64,000 nucleotides of DNA. It comes from Ruegeria atlantica (lineage in GTDB: Bacteria > Pseudomonadota > Alphaproteobacteria > Rhodobacterales > Rhodobacteraceae). The position numbers and the translations under genes were made by a program. The DNA lies in assembly GCF_001458195.1 (NCBI RefSeq), contig NZ_CYPU01000039.1, positions 620,093 through 684,092 on the forward strand, written 5' to 3'. This document shows, in pieces, positions 1-8,397 of this stretch (the stretch's first letter is position 1; each line of letters starts with the position of its first letter). The notes beneath the pieces are model-generated. The model saw only the letters and a list, made by a program, of their open reading frames with translations. It was not told where the DNA came from and did no database searches.

Positions 1-219
1 AGGCCCCCCAAAATTCCGACTAAGAGACGCGGACAAATAGACGCCTTTATGTCAGAGCGACCGGAGAGCTTTGGTATTGCAAAGATCCGATCAAAACGTT
101 CCCAGGCTAAAGCCACCACTCACGGAACAATATCATTTTGCAACTGGGGTTCAGATTCGGGAAGTCATGTTTTCCTTACCCGACGTAAATTGACGCAATT
201 TAGCGTCAAAAAAAACACA
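1..219. other. Intergenic start of window with one inverted repeat
   Basis: I see no supportable gene here. An 80-codon plus-strand frame beginning at 49 runs into the 3' end of the luxR-type gene, resembles nothing I know and has no good ribosome binding site. The only structure is an inverted repeat at 182-207: arms TAAATTG and CAATTTA around ACG, extended by GACG/GCGTC with one bulged base. It lies just downstream of the minus-strand luxR-type gene, but no U-run follows it in that direction, so it is not a classical terminator. Confidence 0.5.
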
Positions 220-975
220 TCATGCTTCCATGATGAACATCTGATTTTGCAGGGATGCTTTGAGCACGGCTTGTGCTGTTGTTTCCACTGAAAGGGACTC
301 CCGGGCCAGCCTCAAATGCTTTTCAACGGTCGCCGATGTCAGGCCCATCAAAAGCGCTATGTCCTGCGTTGTCTTGCCATCGCCAACCCATTCCAGCGCC
401 TCGCGCTGACGTTTCGTCAAAGCGCGATTGGGGGTGTTGTAGGGCAGGGTGAGTATCTTCAGATGCGCGACATTGTTCATCAACAAGATGTCATCGCCAT
501 GTTCCGCCCAGATTGCGTCGACCTCATCCTGACTTGTGGCACCACCAGCCGAAAGAGAGATCGCCCCCTTAGACCGCATCGACACCGAGGTGAAACTGAC
601 AGTGTATCCCGCCACAACGCCTTTTGACCGATTGAACTCGTATACCTGGCGTTCCTGGGCGGTCATCGTGCCGTCGGAATTCATATCTTGAATCATTCTC
701 CAACTGGCCGCGCCTTCATTGTGCAGCGCCCATTTCAGCATTGGCGCGTGAAAGTACAGCCCGTCGCGCACGAAACCATCGATGTACTCTTTGCCGTGGT
801 TTGTAAGGATGGTGAAGTCTTCAGGGTCACCCAAAGACGTCTCAGTCCTGTAACGTGTATAGCCGTACAGCAGACGGTCGAACCCGAAATTTGCCATCTG
901 GCGGCAATGGGCATCCCAAAGCTCCTCCAGAGTTTTGACGTAGCTGAGGAAATTCAGATACTCACCCAGCTTCAT
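220..975 (-). CDS. LuxR-family transcriptional regulator (orphan, no luxI nearby)
   Basis: The protein has 251 residues and the two-domain layout of quorum-sensing LuxR regulators: an autoinducer-binding-like domain at about 10-165 and a GerE-type helix-turn-helix from about 187 to 245 (TKRQREALEW...TVEKHL). It should bind promoter DNA as a dimer. Its start codon overlaps the aroQ stop (ATGA), and a GAGGGATC ribosome site lies inside aroQ, so the two are translationally coupled. No acyl-homoserine-lactone synthase gene is in the window. In the ligand pocket the Trp and the Asp of the usual Asp-Pro pair are not where TraR or LuxR have them; only the Pro is kept. A non-AHL ligand, or none, is possible. 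The family call is secure; ligand and targets are unknown. Confidence 0.85.
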   Translation of the reverse strand: MKLGEYLNFLSYVKTLEELWDAHCRQMANFGFDRLLYGYTRYRTETSLGDPEDFTILTNHGKEYIDGFVRDGLYFHAPMLKWALHNEGAASWRMIQDMNSDGTMTAQERQVYEFNRSKGVVAGYTVSFTSVSMRSKGAISLSAGGATSQDEVDAIWAEHGDDILLMNNVAHLKILTLPYNTPNRALTKRQREALEWVGDGKTTQDIALLMGLTSATVEKHLRLARESLSVETTAQAVLKASLQNQMFIMEA

Positions 976-1421
976 ACGGATCCCTCATTCTGCAGATGAG
1001 CTGACAACCCATCCAGCGCCATCACATAGCTCTGCAGCCCAAAGCCGCAGATCTGTCCCAGCGCAACCGGCGCTACATAGGATTTGTGCCGGAAGGGCTC
1101 GCGCGCGTGTATGTTCGACAGGTGAACCTCAACAACCGGCAGCTCGACCGAAGATATCGCGTCCATCAAGGCGACCGAGGTGTGGGTATACGCGCCGGCG
1201 TTCAGAATGATCCCATCCTGATTGCCCTTGGCCGTGTGGATCGCGTCGATCAGCCCACCTTCGTGATTGGATTGCAGGTGTGATACGTCCAACCCGACAG
1301 ACGCGCCGTGGCTTACACAGGTTTCTTCGACCATTTTCAGCGTTGTACGGCCATAAACCTCGGGTTGTCGTGTGCCCAGCAAGTTCAGGTTCGGACCGTT
1401 CAGAATCAGAACTTTATGCAT
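972..1421 (-). CDS. aroQ: 3-dehydroquinate dehydratase, type II
   Basis: This 149-residue cytoplasmic enzyme converts 3-dehydroquinate to 3-dehydroshikimate in the shikimate pathway by trans-elimination. Length and motifs match type II enzymes: the N-terminal NGPNLNLLGTRQPEVYG block with catalytic Tyr23, and the HLSNIHAREPF block with His100 and His105. The start has GGAG seven bases upstream. It is the first gene of a two-gene minus-strand unit with the LuxR-type regulator. Another shikimate enzyme, a class II DAHP synthase, lies at 20 kb but is not linked to it. Confidence 0.93.
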   Translation of the reverse strand: MHKVLILNGPNLNLLGTRQPEVYGRTTLKMVEETCVSHGASVGLDVSHLQSNHEGGLIDAIHTAKGNQDGIILNAGAYTHTSVALMDAISSVELPVVEVHLSNIHAREPFRHKSYVAPVALGQICGFGLQSYVMALDGLSAHLQNEGSV

Positions 1422-1547
1422 TCATTCTCCGTCCCATTACTGGTTGATAAACGTGATTAGGTATGGATGTCCACCAGCCTGCGCACTCATCAGGCGAGTG
1501 TCGCGCATCTAACACCATCTGATCTTGAACCAAGCGTCGAAAACCAG

Positions 1548-2549
1548 TCAGGATTCTGGCATCGTTACCACAACTTTTCCAAGAACGGTGCGGTCGTTCA
1601 ACAATTTCAGTGCCTCGCTTGCATCCGCTAAAGGAAACCGCCGACTGATTTGCGGCTTTATCTGTGAATTGGCGTATAAGTCGAACAACTCGCTGATATT
1701 TTCGGCATGGCCCTTGGGATCCCGATAGACCGAAGCCCCCCAGAACACGCCAACGACCTGGCAGCCCTTCAACAATGGTAGGTTGAGTGGGACTTTGGGA
1801 ATACCGGCCGGAAACCCAACAACAAGGAACCGGCCATTCCACGCCATGCTGCGCAGCGCTGGTTCGGCATAATCCCCACCAACGGCATCATAGACGACAT
1901 CCACGCCATTTGCGCCCGCCATGGCCTTGATTTCGCCAGAGAATGCCTTTTGGGCGTCGCGGTCCATCTGGCGGGAATATACGATTGTGTCGTCCGCGCC
2001 GATTTGACGGCAAAAATCCGCCTTTTCCTGAGAAGATATGGCCGCTATGACACGCGCCCCCATCGCCTTGCCCAGCTCAATGGCCGCGCTACCGACACCA
2101 CCTGCGGCACCCAGCACCAAAAGCGTTTCACCAGGCTGCAATGCGGCACGGTCTTTCAGCGCGTGGTAGGACGTGCCGTAGGTGAAAATGAAACATGCCG
2201 CGTCATCGAATGGCATCGATGTGGGGAATTTCACGGCTATGGCCGCCTTGACCGTCAATTGCGTGGCAAAACCGCCATATCCGGTCAGCGCCAGAACCCT
2301 GTCCCCAACCTCGAATCCGGTTACGCCTTCGCCAACGCCCAATACCTCACCCGCAATTTCCCCACCCGGGGCAAATGGTCTGGGTGGTTTAATCTGATAC
2401 AGGTCTTGGATCATCAACGTATCGGGGAAATTGACGCCAGCAGCCTTAACCCCGACCAGCAACTCTCCCTTTCCTGGCACCGGGTCGGGCTGGGTCGTAA
2501 GTTCCAAAGTATCCGGTCCGCCCGGCGCGACGCTGAGTAACGCTTGCAT
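1548..2549 (-). CDS. NADPH:quinone oxidoreductase family protein (zinc-free MDR)
   Basis: This 333-residue protein belongs to the medium-chain dehydrogenase/reductase superfamily. It has an N-terminal GroES-like domain (about 25-110) and a Rossmann domain with the NADPH loop GAAGGVGSAA at 147-156. No structural-zinc cysteine cluster is present, as in quinone oxidoreductases and enoyl reductases. It probably reduces quinones or enoyl compounds with NADPH. It is divergent from the SDR gene at 2684, from which 134 bases separate it, and so may share regulation with it. The physiological substrate cannot be told from sequence. Confidence 0.85.
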   Translation of the reverse strand: MQALLSVAPGGPDTLELTTQPDPVPGKGELLVGVKAAGVNFPDTLMIQDLYQIKPPRPFAPGGEIAGEVLGVGEGVTGFEVGDRVLALTGYGGFATQLTVKAAIAVKFPTSMPFDDAACFIFTYGTSYHALKDRAALQPGETLLVLGAAGGVGSAAIELGKAMGARVIAAISSQEKADFCRQIGADDTIVYSRQMDRDAQKAFSGEIKAMAGANGVDVVYDAVGGDYAEPALRSMAWNGRFLVVGFPAGIPKVPLNLPLLKGCQVVGVFWGASVYRDPKGHAENISELFDLYANSQIKPQISRRFPLADASEALKLLNDRTVLGKVVVTMPES

Positions 2550-2683
2550 AATGACTGTCTTGTCCTTGTTATTCGGTTGAGAGGACCTTTGGCGCAGCGG
2601 TGAATGTTGTCAAGAATTCCGCAGGGTGCAAATCTCGCCGAAAATCGCCACCTGTGCCACAATTCAAAACCGAGGAGCAGACC

Positions 2684-3502
2684 ATGACCCCTGAAACCCT
2701 ATTTTCGCTGCAGGGAAAAACCGCACTGGTGACAGGTGGTGCCACCGGCATTGGCCGGATGGCTGCGGAATCGCTTGTAAGGGCAGGGGTACGCGTGCTG
2801 ATCGCGTCGCGCAAGGGGGAAGCCTGTGAAACCGTCGCGGCCGAGCTGAATGCTCTGGACGCGCCCGGCAGCGCCGAAGGTTTCAGCGGCGATGTCGGAA
2901 CGGAAGAAGGCGTTCTGGCCATAGTCGATGAGGTCAAGAATCGCACGGATACCCTTGATATCCTGATGAATAATGCGGGCATCTCTTGGGGTTCACCGCT
3001 GGGACAGTTTCCCCATCACGCGTGGGAAAAGGTCAATTCCGTCAACGTCGCTGGTCTGTTCGAACTGACACAACGCCTGTTGCCGATGCTGATGAAGTCC
3101 GGAACACCGGACGATCCGGCGCGCGTCGTCAACGTTGGATCAGTAATGGGCGAGGTACCGATGGGCGACGGTGCTTACAGCTATTCCGCGTCCAAAGCCG
3201 CCGTGCTCCACTTGACCAAAATCCTAGCCAAGGAATTGTCGCCCTATCACGTCACTGTTAACGCACTTGCGCCGGGGCCATTTGTGTCACGGATGACAGC
3301 CTTTGCGACGGCAGACGAAGGGACGCGCGAAAAGGTTGGCAAGACGGTACCGCTTGGCCGTGTAGGTCGCGACGAAGATATCGCCGGGTGCATGTTGTTC
3401 CTGTGCGGGCGTGGCGGCAGCTATGTGACCGGAGCCGTCATCCCGGTTTCTGGAGGCCTAAACGTGGTGACCGCCGGCAATCTCTTCGCCGAAGCACTAT
3501 AG
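2684..3502 (+). CDS. SDR-family oxidoreductase
   Basis: This 272-residue classical short-chain dehydrogenase has a TGGATGIG cofactor loop at 17-24, NNAG at 96-99, and the catalytic Ser153, Tyr167 and Lys171 (SYSASK). An upstream in-frame start adds 28 residues that do not look like an SDR; the ATG at 2684 has CGAGGAG correctly placed and was chosen. The aminoglycoside-phosphotransferase-like gene follows after 17 bases, so the two probably form one transcript. Roseobacter genomes often keep such SDRs beside acyl-CoA genes. The substrate is unknown, possibly a 3-hydroxyacyl-CoA or an alcohol. Confidence 0.85.
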   Translation: MTPETLFSLQGKTALVTGGATGIGRMAAESLVRAGVRVLIASRKGEACETVAAELNALDAPGSAEGFSGDVGTEEGVLAIVDEVKNRTDTLDILMNNAGISWGSPLGQFPHHAWEKVNSVNVAGLFELTQRLLPMLMKSGTPDDPARVVNVGSVMGEVPMGDGAYSYSASKAAVLHLTKILAKELSPYHVTVNALAPGPFVSRMTAFATADEGTREKVGKTVPLGRVGRDEDIAGCMLFLCGRGGSYVTGAVIPVSGGLNVVTAGNLFAEAL

Positions 3503-3519
3503 CCCCGGGGGAATAGTTA

Positions 3520-4551
3520 TTGGAAATGCGCGATAAATCACAACTCGACCTGACGGCGCTAGACACCTATCTCAGCGCAAATTTGGACGGTTACATGGGT
3601 CCGCCGGAAGCGACGAAGTTCGCCATTGGACAATCCAACCCAACTTTCGAACTGCGCACACCGTCCAAGACTTATGTGCTGCGCCGTAAACCGCCAGGCG
3701 TTTTGCTGAAGTCAGCCCATGCCGTGGAACGCGAGTTTCGCGTTCAAAGCGCTCTGGCCGATAGCGCGGTTCCGGTCCCTCAGGTGATGCTGCTTTGCGA
3801 GGATGACGACGTCATCGGTTCGGCGTTTTATGTCATGGAACGGTTGCAGGGGCGTGTATTCCTTGAGCCGACGGTGGATGAGGCCGACAACGCAACTCGC
3901 AGTGGTGTATTCGATGAAATGAACCGCGTGCTGGCGGAATTGCATGACGTTGATGTGGACGCAGTAGGCCTGTCCGACTATGGCCCGCCCGGCAATTACT
4001 TTGAGCGCCAAATTGCCCGATGGACCAAGCAGTATCGCGCATCCGAGACAACGACCATCCCCGAAATGGACGCGCTTATTTCCGCGCTTGAGGGGGCCAT
4101 TCCGGAGGATGACGGGCAGCGAACTTTGGTGCATGGTGATTACCGCATCGACAATCTGATGTTCGAGCAAAACGGTTCGCGCTGCATTGGCGTTCTGGAT
4201 TGGGAGCTGTCGACGATCGGGCACCCTTACGCAGATCTGGCAGCAGTCATCATGCAGTGGCAACTGCCCCCCGGAAACGAGGGGCGCGGGTTGGCAGGCA
4301 TCGACCGTCAAGCCCTGGGAATACCGTCGGATCAAGAGTTTATCGGGCGGTATTGCCAGCGTCGCGGCTTACCTGGGATTGAAACTTTCGGGTTCTACCT
4401 GGCGTTCAATTTCTTCCGAATGGCCGGAATTCTACAGGGTGTGTACAAGCGCGCATTGGATGGCAACGCGTCTGATCCCAAACGCGCGCAGGTATTTGGG
4501 GCTTATGTTCCGGTTTTTGCAAAACACGGGCTTGAAGCACTGAATTCTTAG
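3520..4551 (+). CDS. Phosphotransferase family protein (APH / ACAD10 kinase-like)
   Basis: The 343-residue protein has the aminoglycoside phosphotransferase fold: an ATP-binding N lobe, the catalytic loop HGDYRIDN at 205-212 and the metal-binding LDWE at 226-229. Proteins of this type resemble the kinase half of mammalian ACAD10/11, which phosphorylates 4-hydroxyacyl-CoAs so that they can enter beta-oxidation. Its place among SDR, thioesterase and acyl-CoA dehydrogenase genes fits such a role, but this is inference. GGGGGA lies seven bases before TTG at 3520; the ATG two codons later is the alternative start. Confidence 0.82.
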   Translation: MEMRDKSQLDLTALDTYLSANLDGYMGPPEATKFAIGQSNPTFELRTPSKTYVLRRKPPGVLLKSAHAVEREFRVQSALADSAVPVPQVMLLCEDDDVIGSAFYVMERLQGRVFLEPTVDEADNATRSGVFDEMNRVLAELHDVDVDAVGLSDYGPPGNYFERQIARWTKQYRASETTTIPEMDALISALEGAIPEDDGQRTLVHGDYRIDNLMFEQNGSRCIGVLDWELSTIGHPYADLAAVIMQWQLPPGNEGRGLAGIDRQALGIPSDQEFIGRYCQRRGLPGIETFGFYLAFNFFRMAGILQGVYKRALDGNASDPKRAQVFGAYVPVFAKHGLEALNS

Positions 4552-4559
4552 ATCTTCTG

Positions 4560-5168
4560 TCAGGCTGATGGCCGGGCAAGCTCCAACTCAATATTGCCAA
4601 GGCTGTTTTTGCCAAAAAACATCTCGGTGCCCACAAACATTGTGGGCACTCCGAATACGCCTCGTTTTACGGCGGCCTTGGATTGCTCTTTGAGCCGCTG
4701 CTTTATTTCGGCACCCGTCATGGCCTCGCGGATCTTGCGCGCGGGAAGTTTGTTTTCCTGCAATATATCCATCAGCACACCCAGTTCATCGACTTTTTGG
4801 CCATGTACCCAAATCGCATCAAATATCGCGTTTATATATTTGGATTCCCATGATTTACCCGAGGCAAATACAGCACCGCGCATGGCAAATTTGGTGTTCA
4901 CCGGGAAATGCGGGCTCATATGAAAATTCAATCCGCGTCTGCGGGCAAAGCGATGAAGATCATGGGTCAGATAGGCCGTTTTCTGGCGGTTTTCCGAGAA
5001 TGCCTCGAACGGGTTCTGATTATGCGTCGCCTTGAATATCGTGGGCAGCAACACGGGCACATAGCTTACCTGCATGCCATTTCGTTCCGCCAGTTCGGGC
5101 AAGACCTTGTGGGCCAGAAATGCATTTGGGCTGCAGAAATCGAAAATGAAATCTATGGTCTGCGTCAT
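4560..5168 (-). CDS. 2-hydroxychromene-2-carboxylate isomerase family protein (DsbA-like fold)
   Basis: This 202-residue protein has the thioredoxin-like DsbA/kappa-GST fold (IDFIFDFCSPNAFLAH at the N terminus, then a helical insert and GVFGVPTMFVG near 168-178). FxSPxxxL motifs of this type bind glutathione in the isomerase that acts in naphthalene breakdown. No CxxC redox pair is present. It may be a glutathione-dependent isomerase or transferase of an aromatic or xenobiotic pathway. It converges on the phosphotransferase gene, with only eight bases between the stops. A GGAG site precedes the start. Substrate unknown. Confidence 0.82.
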   Translation of the reverse strand: MTQTIDFIFDFCSPNAFLAHKVLPELAERNGMQVSYVPVLLPTIFKATHNQNPFEAFSENRQKTAYLTHDLHRFARRRGLNFHMSPHFPVNTKFAMRGAVFASGKSWESKYINAIFDAIWVHGQKVDELGVLMDILQENKLPARKIREAMTGAEIKQRLKEQSKAAVKRGVFGVPTMFVGTEMFFGKNSLGNIELELARPSA

Positions 5169-5364
5169 TGTCTAAACTCCGATACGACGATCTGTCAAAT
5201 GAACTCTGAACCACCAGACGAATCTATAACGCGTCTAGTGTACAGGCGGGAAGGCTGACGCGCACTGGCCGTTGGTCACGATGTGGGAAATCAGGAATTC
5301 CTCTGTTAATTCAGTGCGTCACCGGTCAAGATCAACCAAACCGCCGAGGAGGTTCGAGAAACCC

Positions 5365-6594
5365 ATGCTCAGCCAGACCACCCTTGATCCTACCCGCCTG
5401 AACCGCATACGGGACTGGATGCAGCGCTATGTCGATGAGCGCAAATACGCGGGCAGTTCATTACTATTGACCCACCATGGGTCCGAGGCGTTCTTTCACG
5501 CCTGTGGCCTTAGAAATGTTGAAAAGGGCCTACCGTTTCAGCGCGATACGCTTGTGCGGATCTATTCTATGACGAAACCCATCACCTCGGTCGCGGTGAT
5601 GATGCTGGCCGAGCGTGGGTTGTTCCACCTCGACGCGCAGCTTTCTGATTTTCTGCCTGAATTTGCTTCCGTTCAGGCTCTTGTTCCTGGGGCGGAGAGG
5701 CTGGATCAAACCGAAGATGCACCATCCCCGACACTGCATCAGCTTCTGACCCACACAAGCGGATTCAGCTATCCGTTCAATCCCGGTGTTCTCCCGGCAG
5801 CGATGGATGAACAGAAGCTGATTTTTAGCCCCAATCAAGGGGCTTTGAAGGACAGGATCGGCGCACTGGCACAACTGCCATTGGCATTCCAGCCCGGAAC
5901 CCGTTGGGAGTATTCAGTTTCCACTGATGTGTTAGGCCGGTTGGTCGAGGTTGTTTCCGGCAAAACCTTGGATCAGTTCTTCGCGCAAGAGATCTTTGAG
6001 CCGCTTGAGATGGCCGAGACCGGATTTTCTGTGCCCAAAGGGGCAGGGGATCGGTTCGCGTCTCTCTATACGCCGCTGGCCGGAGACGCGATGGCGCTGA
6101 ATTCAGCCGAGACCGGCGGCGACACCCTGCGATTGACAGACGAGGCAGGCGCATCCCCATTTGTAAAGCCGACGACCTTTTCGGGCGGCGGCGGTCTGGT
6201 CAGCACGATCGACGACTACGTCAAATTCACCGAGATGATGCGAAACCGGGGGCAGGGCAACGGCCACTGCTTGCTGGGTCCAAAGACAGTCGACTTCATG
6301 CTGCAAAACCACTTGCCGGGCGATATCGCCTCGATGGGCCCGCAAAGCTTTGCCGAGCAACCGATGGAAGGCATGGGATTTGGTCTGGCCGGGTCTGTCA
6401 TCATCAACCCTGGCAGAACCCGAACACCTGGGTCATTAGGTGATTTTAGTTGGGGCGGTATGGCTTCGACATTCTTCTGGATTGACCGCAGCAATGATCT
6501 GTCGGCCGTATTCTTCACCCAATTGTCCCCGTCCAGCTCTTACCCGTCCCGATCCGAGCTAAAGGCGCTGGTAATGGGCGCGTTGGTTGATTGA
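5365..6594 (+). CDS. Serine hydrolase, class C beta-lactamase / esterase EstB family
   Basis: The protein has 409 residues from the ATG at 5365, which has CGAGGAGG upstream; a longer frame begins 31 codons earlier without support. It carries the beta-lactamase SxxK motif SMTK (Ser68, Lys71) and a second YxS motif (Tyr183-Ser185), as in EstB esterases and penicillin-binding-protein-related hydrolases. There is no signal peptide, so it is probably cytoplasmic. Likely activity is hydrolysis of an ester or amide. It precedes tesB on the same strand by 49 bases. I would not infer antibiotic resistance from this sequence. Confidence 0.85.
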   Translation: MLSQTTLDPTRLNRIRDWMQRYVDERKYAGSSLLLTHHGSEAFFHACGLRNVEKGLPFQRDTLVRIYSMTKPITSVAVMMLAERGLFHLDAQLSDFLPEFASVQALVPGAERLDQTEDAPSPTLHQLLTHTSGFSYPFNPGVLPAAMDEQKLIFSPNQGALKDRIGALAQLPLAFQPGTRWEYSVSTDVLGRLVEVVSGKTLDQFFAQEIFEPLEMAETGFSVPKGAGDRFASLYTPLAGDAMALNSAETGGDTLRLTDEAGASPFVKPTTFSGGGGLVSTIDDYVKFTEMMRNRGQGNGHCLLGPKTVDFMLQNHLPGDIASMGPQSFAEQPMEGMGFGLAGSVIINPGRTRTPGSLGDFSWGGMASTFFWIDRSNDLSAVFFTQLSPSSSYPSRSELKALVMGALVD

Positions 6595-6643
6595 CCCGGG
6601 TGGCGCTGATACGCCTCTTTCATAGCCAACCGGAGAGTCGCCA

Positions 6644-7513
6644 ATGACCGAAGCAGAACGTGTCCTTCTTGACCTTTTGAACCTCGAGAGGCTCGAAGTT
6701 GACCTGTTCCGAGGCACCGGGTCAGGCGGCGAGACTCCGACGCGAATCTTTGGCGGGCAGGTGGTGTCGCAGGCTCTGGCGGCGGCGTACCGTACTGTGG
6801 ATGATCGGCTGTGCCATTCGCTGCATGCGTATTTTATTCGCCCGGGCGATCCATCTATTCCTGTTATTTATCAGGTTGATAGAGCCCGGGATGGAGGTTC
6901 ATTTACCACACGGCGCGTGGTCGCGATACAACATGGCAAACAGATCTTGAACGTATCGGCCTCGTTTCACATTCAGGATGAAGGCTGGGATCATCACCAT
7001 GAGATGCCCCAGATGGAGGACCCGGAAAGTTATCCGTCGCGCACTGAACTGCGCAAGAAGTACGTGGATTTGGTACCCAAACACATGCGTGGAGAACTGA
7101 CACGCGAACGGCCGATTCAGGTCCGTGAGGCCAGCCATCTTGATCCGTTCCATCCTGAAAAATCGGACGATCGAAATCAGGTCTGGTTCCGCATGCCCGG
7201 CGCAGCGGGGGCGGATTCTGCCACACAGCAATTGCTGCTGACTTACGCGTCAGACATGTATCTGATGGGATCAGGTATGCGACCGCATGGCCTCAGCTGG
7301 TTTACGGGTCAGGTCAATGGGGCCAGCCTGGATCACGCCATGTGGTTCCACGCGCCGATCCATTTTGAAAACTGGCATCTGTATTCGATGGATTCGCCCT
7401 GGAGCGGGCGAGGGCGCAACTTCAACCGAGGGTCGATTTATGCACAAGATGGCACTTTGGTTGCGTCGGTCACGCAGGAAGGCCTGATGCGAAAAGCCCA
7501 GAAGAAACTTTAA
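6644..7513 (+). CDS. tesB: Acyl-CoA thioesterase II
   Basis: This 289-residue double-hotdog thioesterase cleaves acyl-CoA to free acid and CoA. The TesB family hallmarks are present: GGQVVSQAL near residue 37, HSLHAYFIRPGDP near 64, the SLDHAMWFH segment with the catalytic Asp, and QEGLMR at the C terminus with the Gln. CCGGAGAG is correctly spaced before the ATG. Its stop codon shares four bases (TTAA) with the stop of the convergent SDR gene, so there is no room for a terminator between them. It probably supplies CoA turnover for the surrounding acyl-CoA genes. Confidence 0.92.
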   Translation: MTEAERVLLDLLNLERLEVDLFRGTGSGGETPTRIFGGQVVSQALAAAYRTVDDRLCHSLHAYFIRPGDPSIPVIYQVDRARDGGSFTTRRVVAIQHGKQILNVSASFHIQDEGWDHHHEMPQMEDPESYPSRTELRKKYVDLVPKHMRGELTRERPIQVREASHLDPFHPEKSDDRNQVWFRMPGAAGADSATQQLLLTYASDMYLMGSGMRPHGLSWFTGQVNGASLDHAMWFHAPIHFENWHLYSMDSPWSGRGRNFNRGSIYAQDGTLVASVTQEGLMRKAQKKL

Positions 7514-8277
7514 TCATCGCCCGTAAACTGTTGATTTAACTTATTCATACCCCTAAGCCAGCTGTCGTAATCGCTGGATTTGTGCCGAATGTAGTCCAAC
7601 ACTTTCGAATGCGGCAGCACCAGAAACTGTTCGGACTCAATGGCTTCGACACAGGCCTGGGCCACGTCTTCAGGCTCTAGCATACCGTCGATAGACGCTA
7701 CCGAATCCTCAAAGCCGCGTGTCATTTCGGACCGAACCGCTTGCGGACATAGAACGGAAACGCGCAGGCCTTTATGGCTGTATGTCAGCGACAGCCATTC
7801 GGCAAAGCCCACGGCGGCGTGTTTGGAAACGCCGTATGGTGCAGCGCCAGGCTGGTTCAAAAGTCCCGCAGCCGAGGCCGTTGTCATGATGTAGCCACCG
7901 CCGCGCGCGATCATATGCGGAACGAGATGACGCGCGGTCCAGACATGCGACATGACGTTGATCTTCCAGATCCGCTCCCAGTCTTCATCCGGAACGTCCA
8001 GACCACCAAGAGTCAGGATGCCGGCATTTGCACAAAACAGATCAATCGGGCTAATCTCATCTTCGACGTGATCAATCAACGCTTTGATACTGGCTTCGTC
8101 TGAAACATCGCATGTTACCGCGTGTCCATTGATTTCAGTGGCCACAGAACGCGCAGCTTCGGTGTCTATGTCTGCGCATACGACCGTTGCACCTTCGCGC
8201 GCGAACCGGGTTGCCAGACCTTTACCGATACCGTTGGCTGCACCGGTGACCACCACAGTCTTGCCATTCAAGTTCAT
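7510..8277 (-). CDS. SDR-family oxidoreductase
   Basis: This 255-residue classical SDR has TGAANGIG at 11-18, NAG near 84-86, and catalytic Ser135, Tyr148 and Lys152. An upstream start adding 11 codons has no ribosome site, while the ATG at 8277 has CGGAGCCCCT before it, so I take the shorter form. It lies 120 bases downstream of gcdH on the same strand, but two inverted repeats stand between them, so it may not be simply co-transcribed. Substrate unknown. Confidence 0.85.
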   Translation of the reverse strand: MNLNGKTVVVTGAANGIGKGLATRFAREGATVVCADIDTEAARSVATEINGHAVTCDVSDEASIKALIDHVEDEISPIDLFCANAGILTLGGLDVPDEDWERIWKINVMSHVWTARHLVPHMIARGGGYIMTTASAAGLLNQPGAAPYGVSKHAAVGFAEWLSLTYSHKGLRVSVLCPQAVRSEMTRGFEDSVASIDGMLEPEDVAQACVEAIESEQFLVLPHSKVLDYIRHKSSDYDSWLRGMNKLNQQFTGDD

Positions 8278-8318
8278 CAGGGGCTCCGAATTGGACGATT
8301 TGAAAGGCATCGTAAGGC

Positions 8319-8388
8319 ATTGGCAATTTTGGGAAAACCGGAAATTGCCAATACTCAGTTTTTACCATAATACCGATTATGCGGTATT
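8319..8388. repeat. Two inverted repeats between gcdH and the SDR gene
   Basis: The first is an exact 11-bp inverted repeat: ATTGGCAATTT at 8319-8329 and AAATTGCCAAT at 8342-8352, with 12 bases between. The second has 7-bp arms, AATACCG at 8369-8375 and CGGTATT at 8382-8388. Neither is followed by a U-run on the minus strand. They may be operators for the SDR gene or RNA hairpins in the gcdH 3' region. They sit about 40-110 bases upstream of the SDR start codon. Confidence 0.5.
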
Positions 8389-8397
8389 TAGAATATC

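Noticed and set aside
5365..6594. Beta-lactamase (antibiotic resistance) call for the serine hydrolase
   Set aside because: It has no signal peptide, and the SMTK plus YSVS pattern fits cytoplasmic EstB-like esterases better than secreted class C beta-lactamases.
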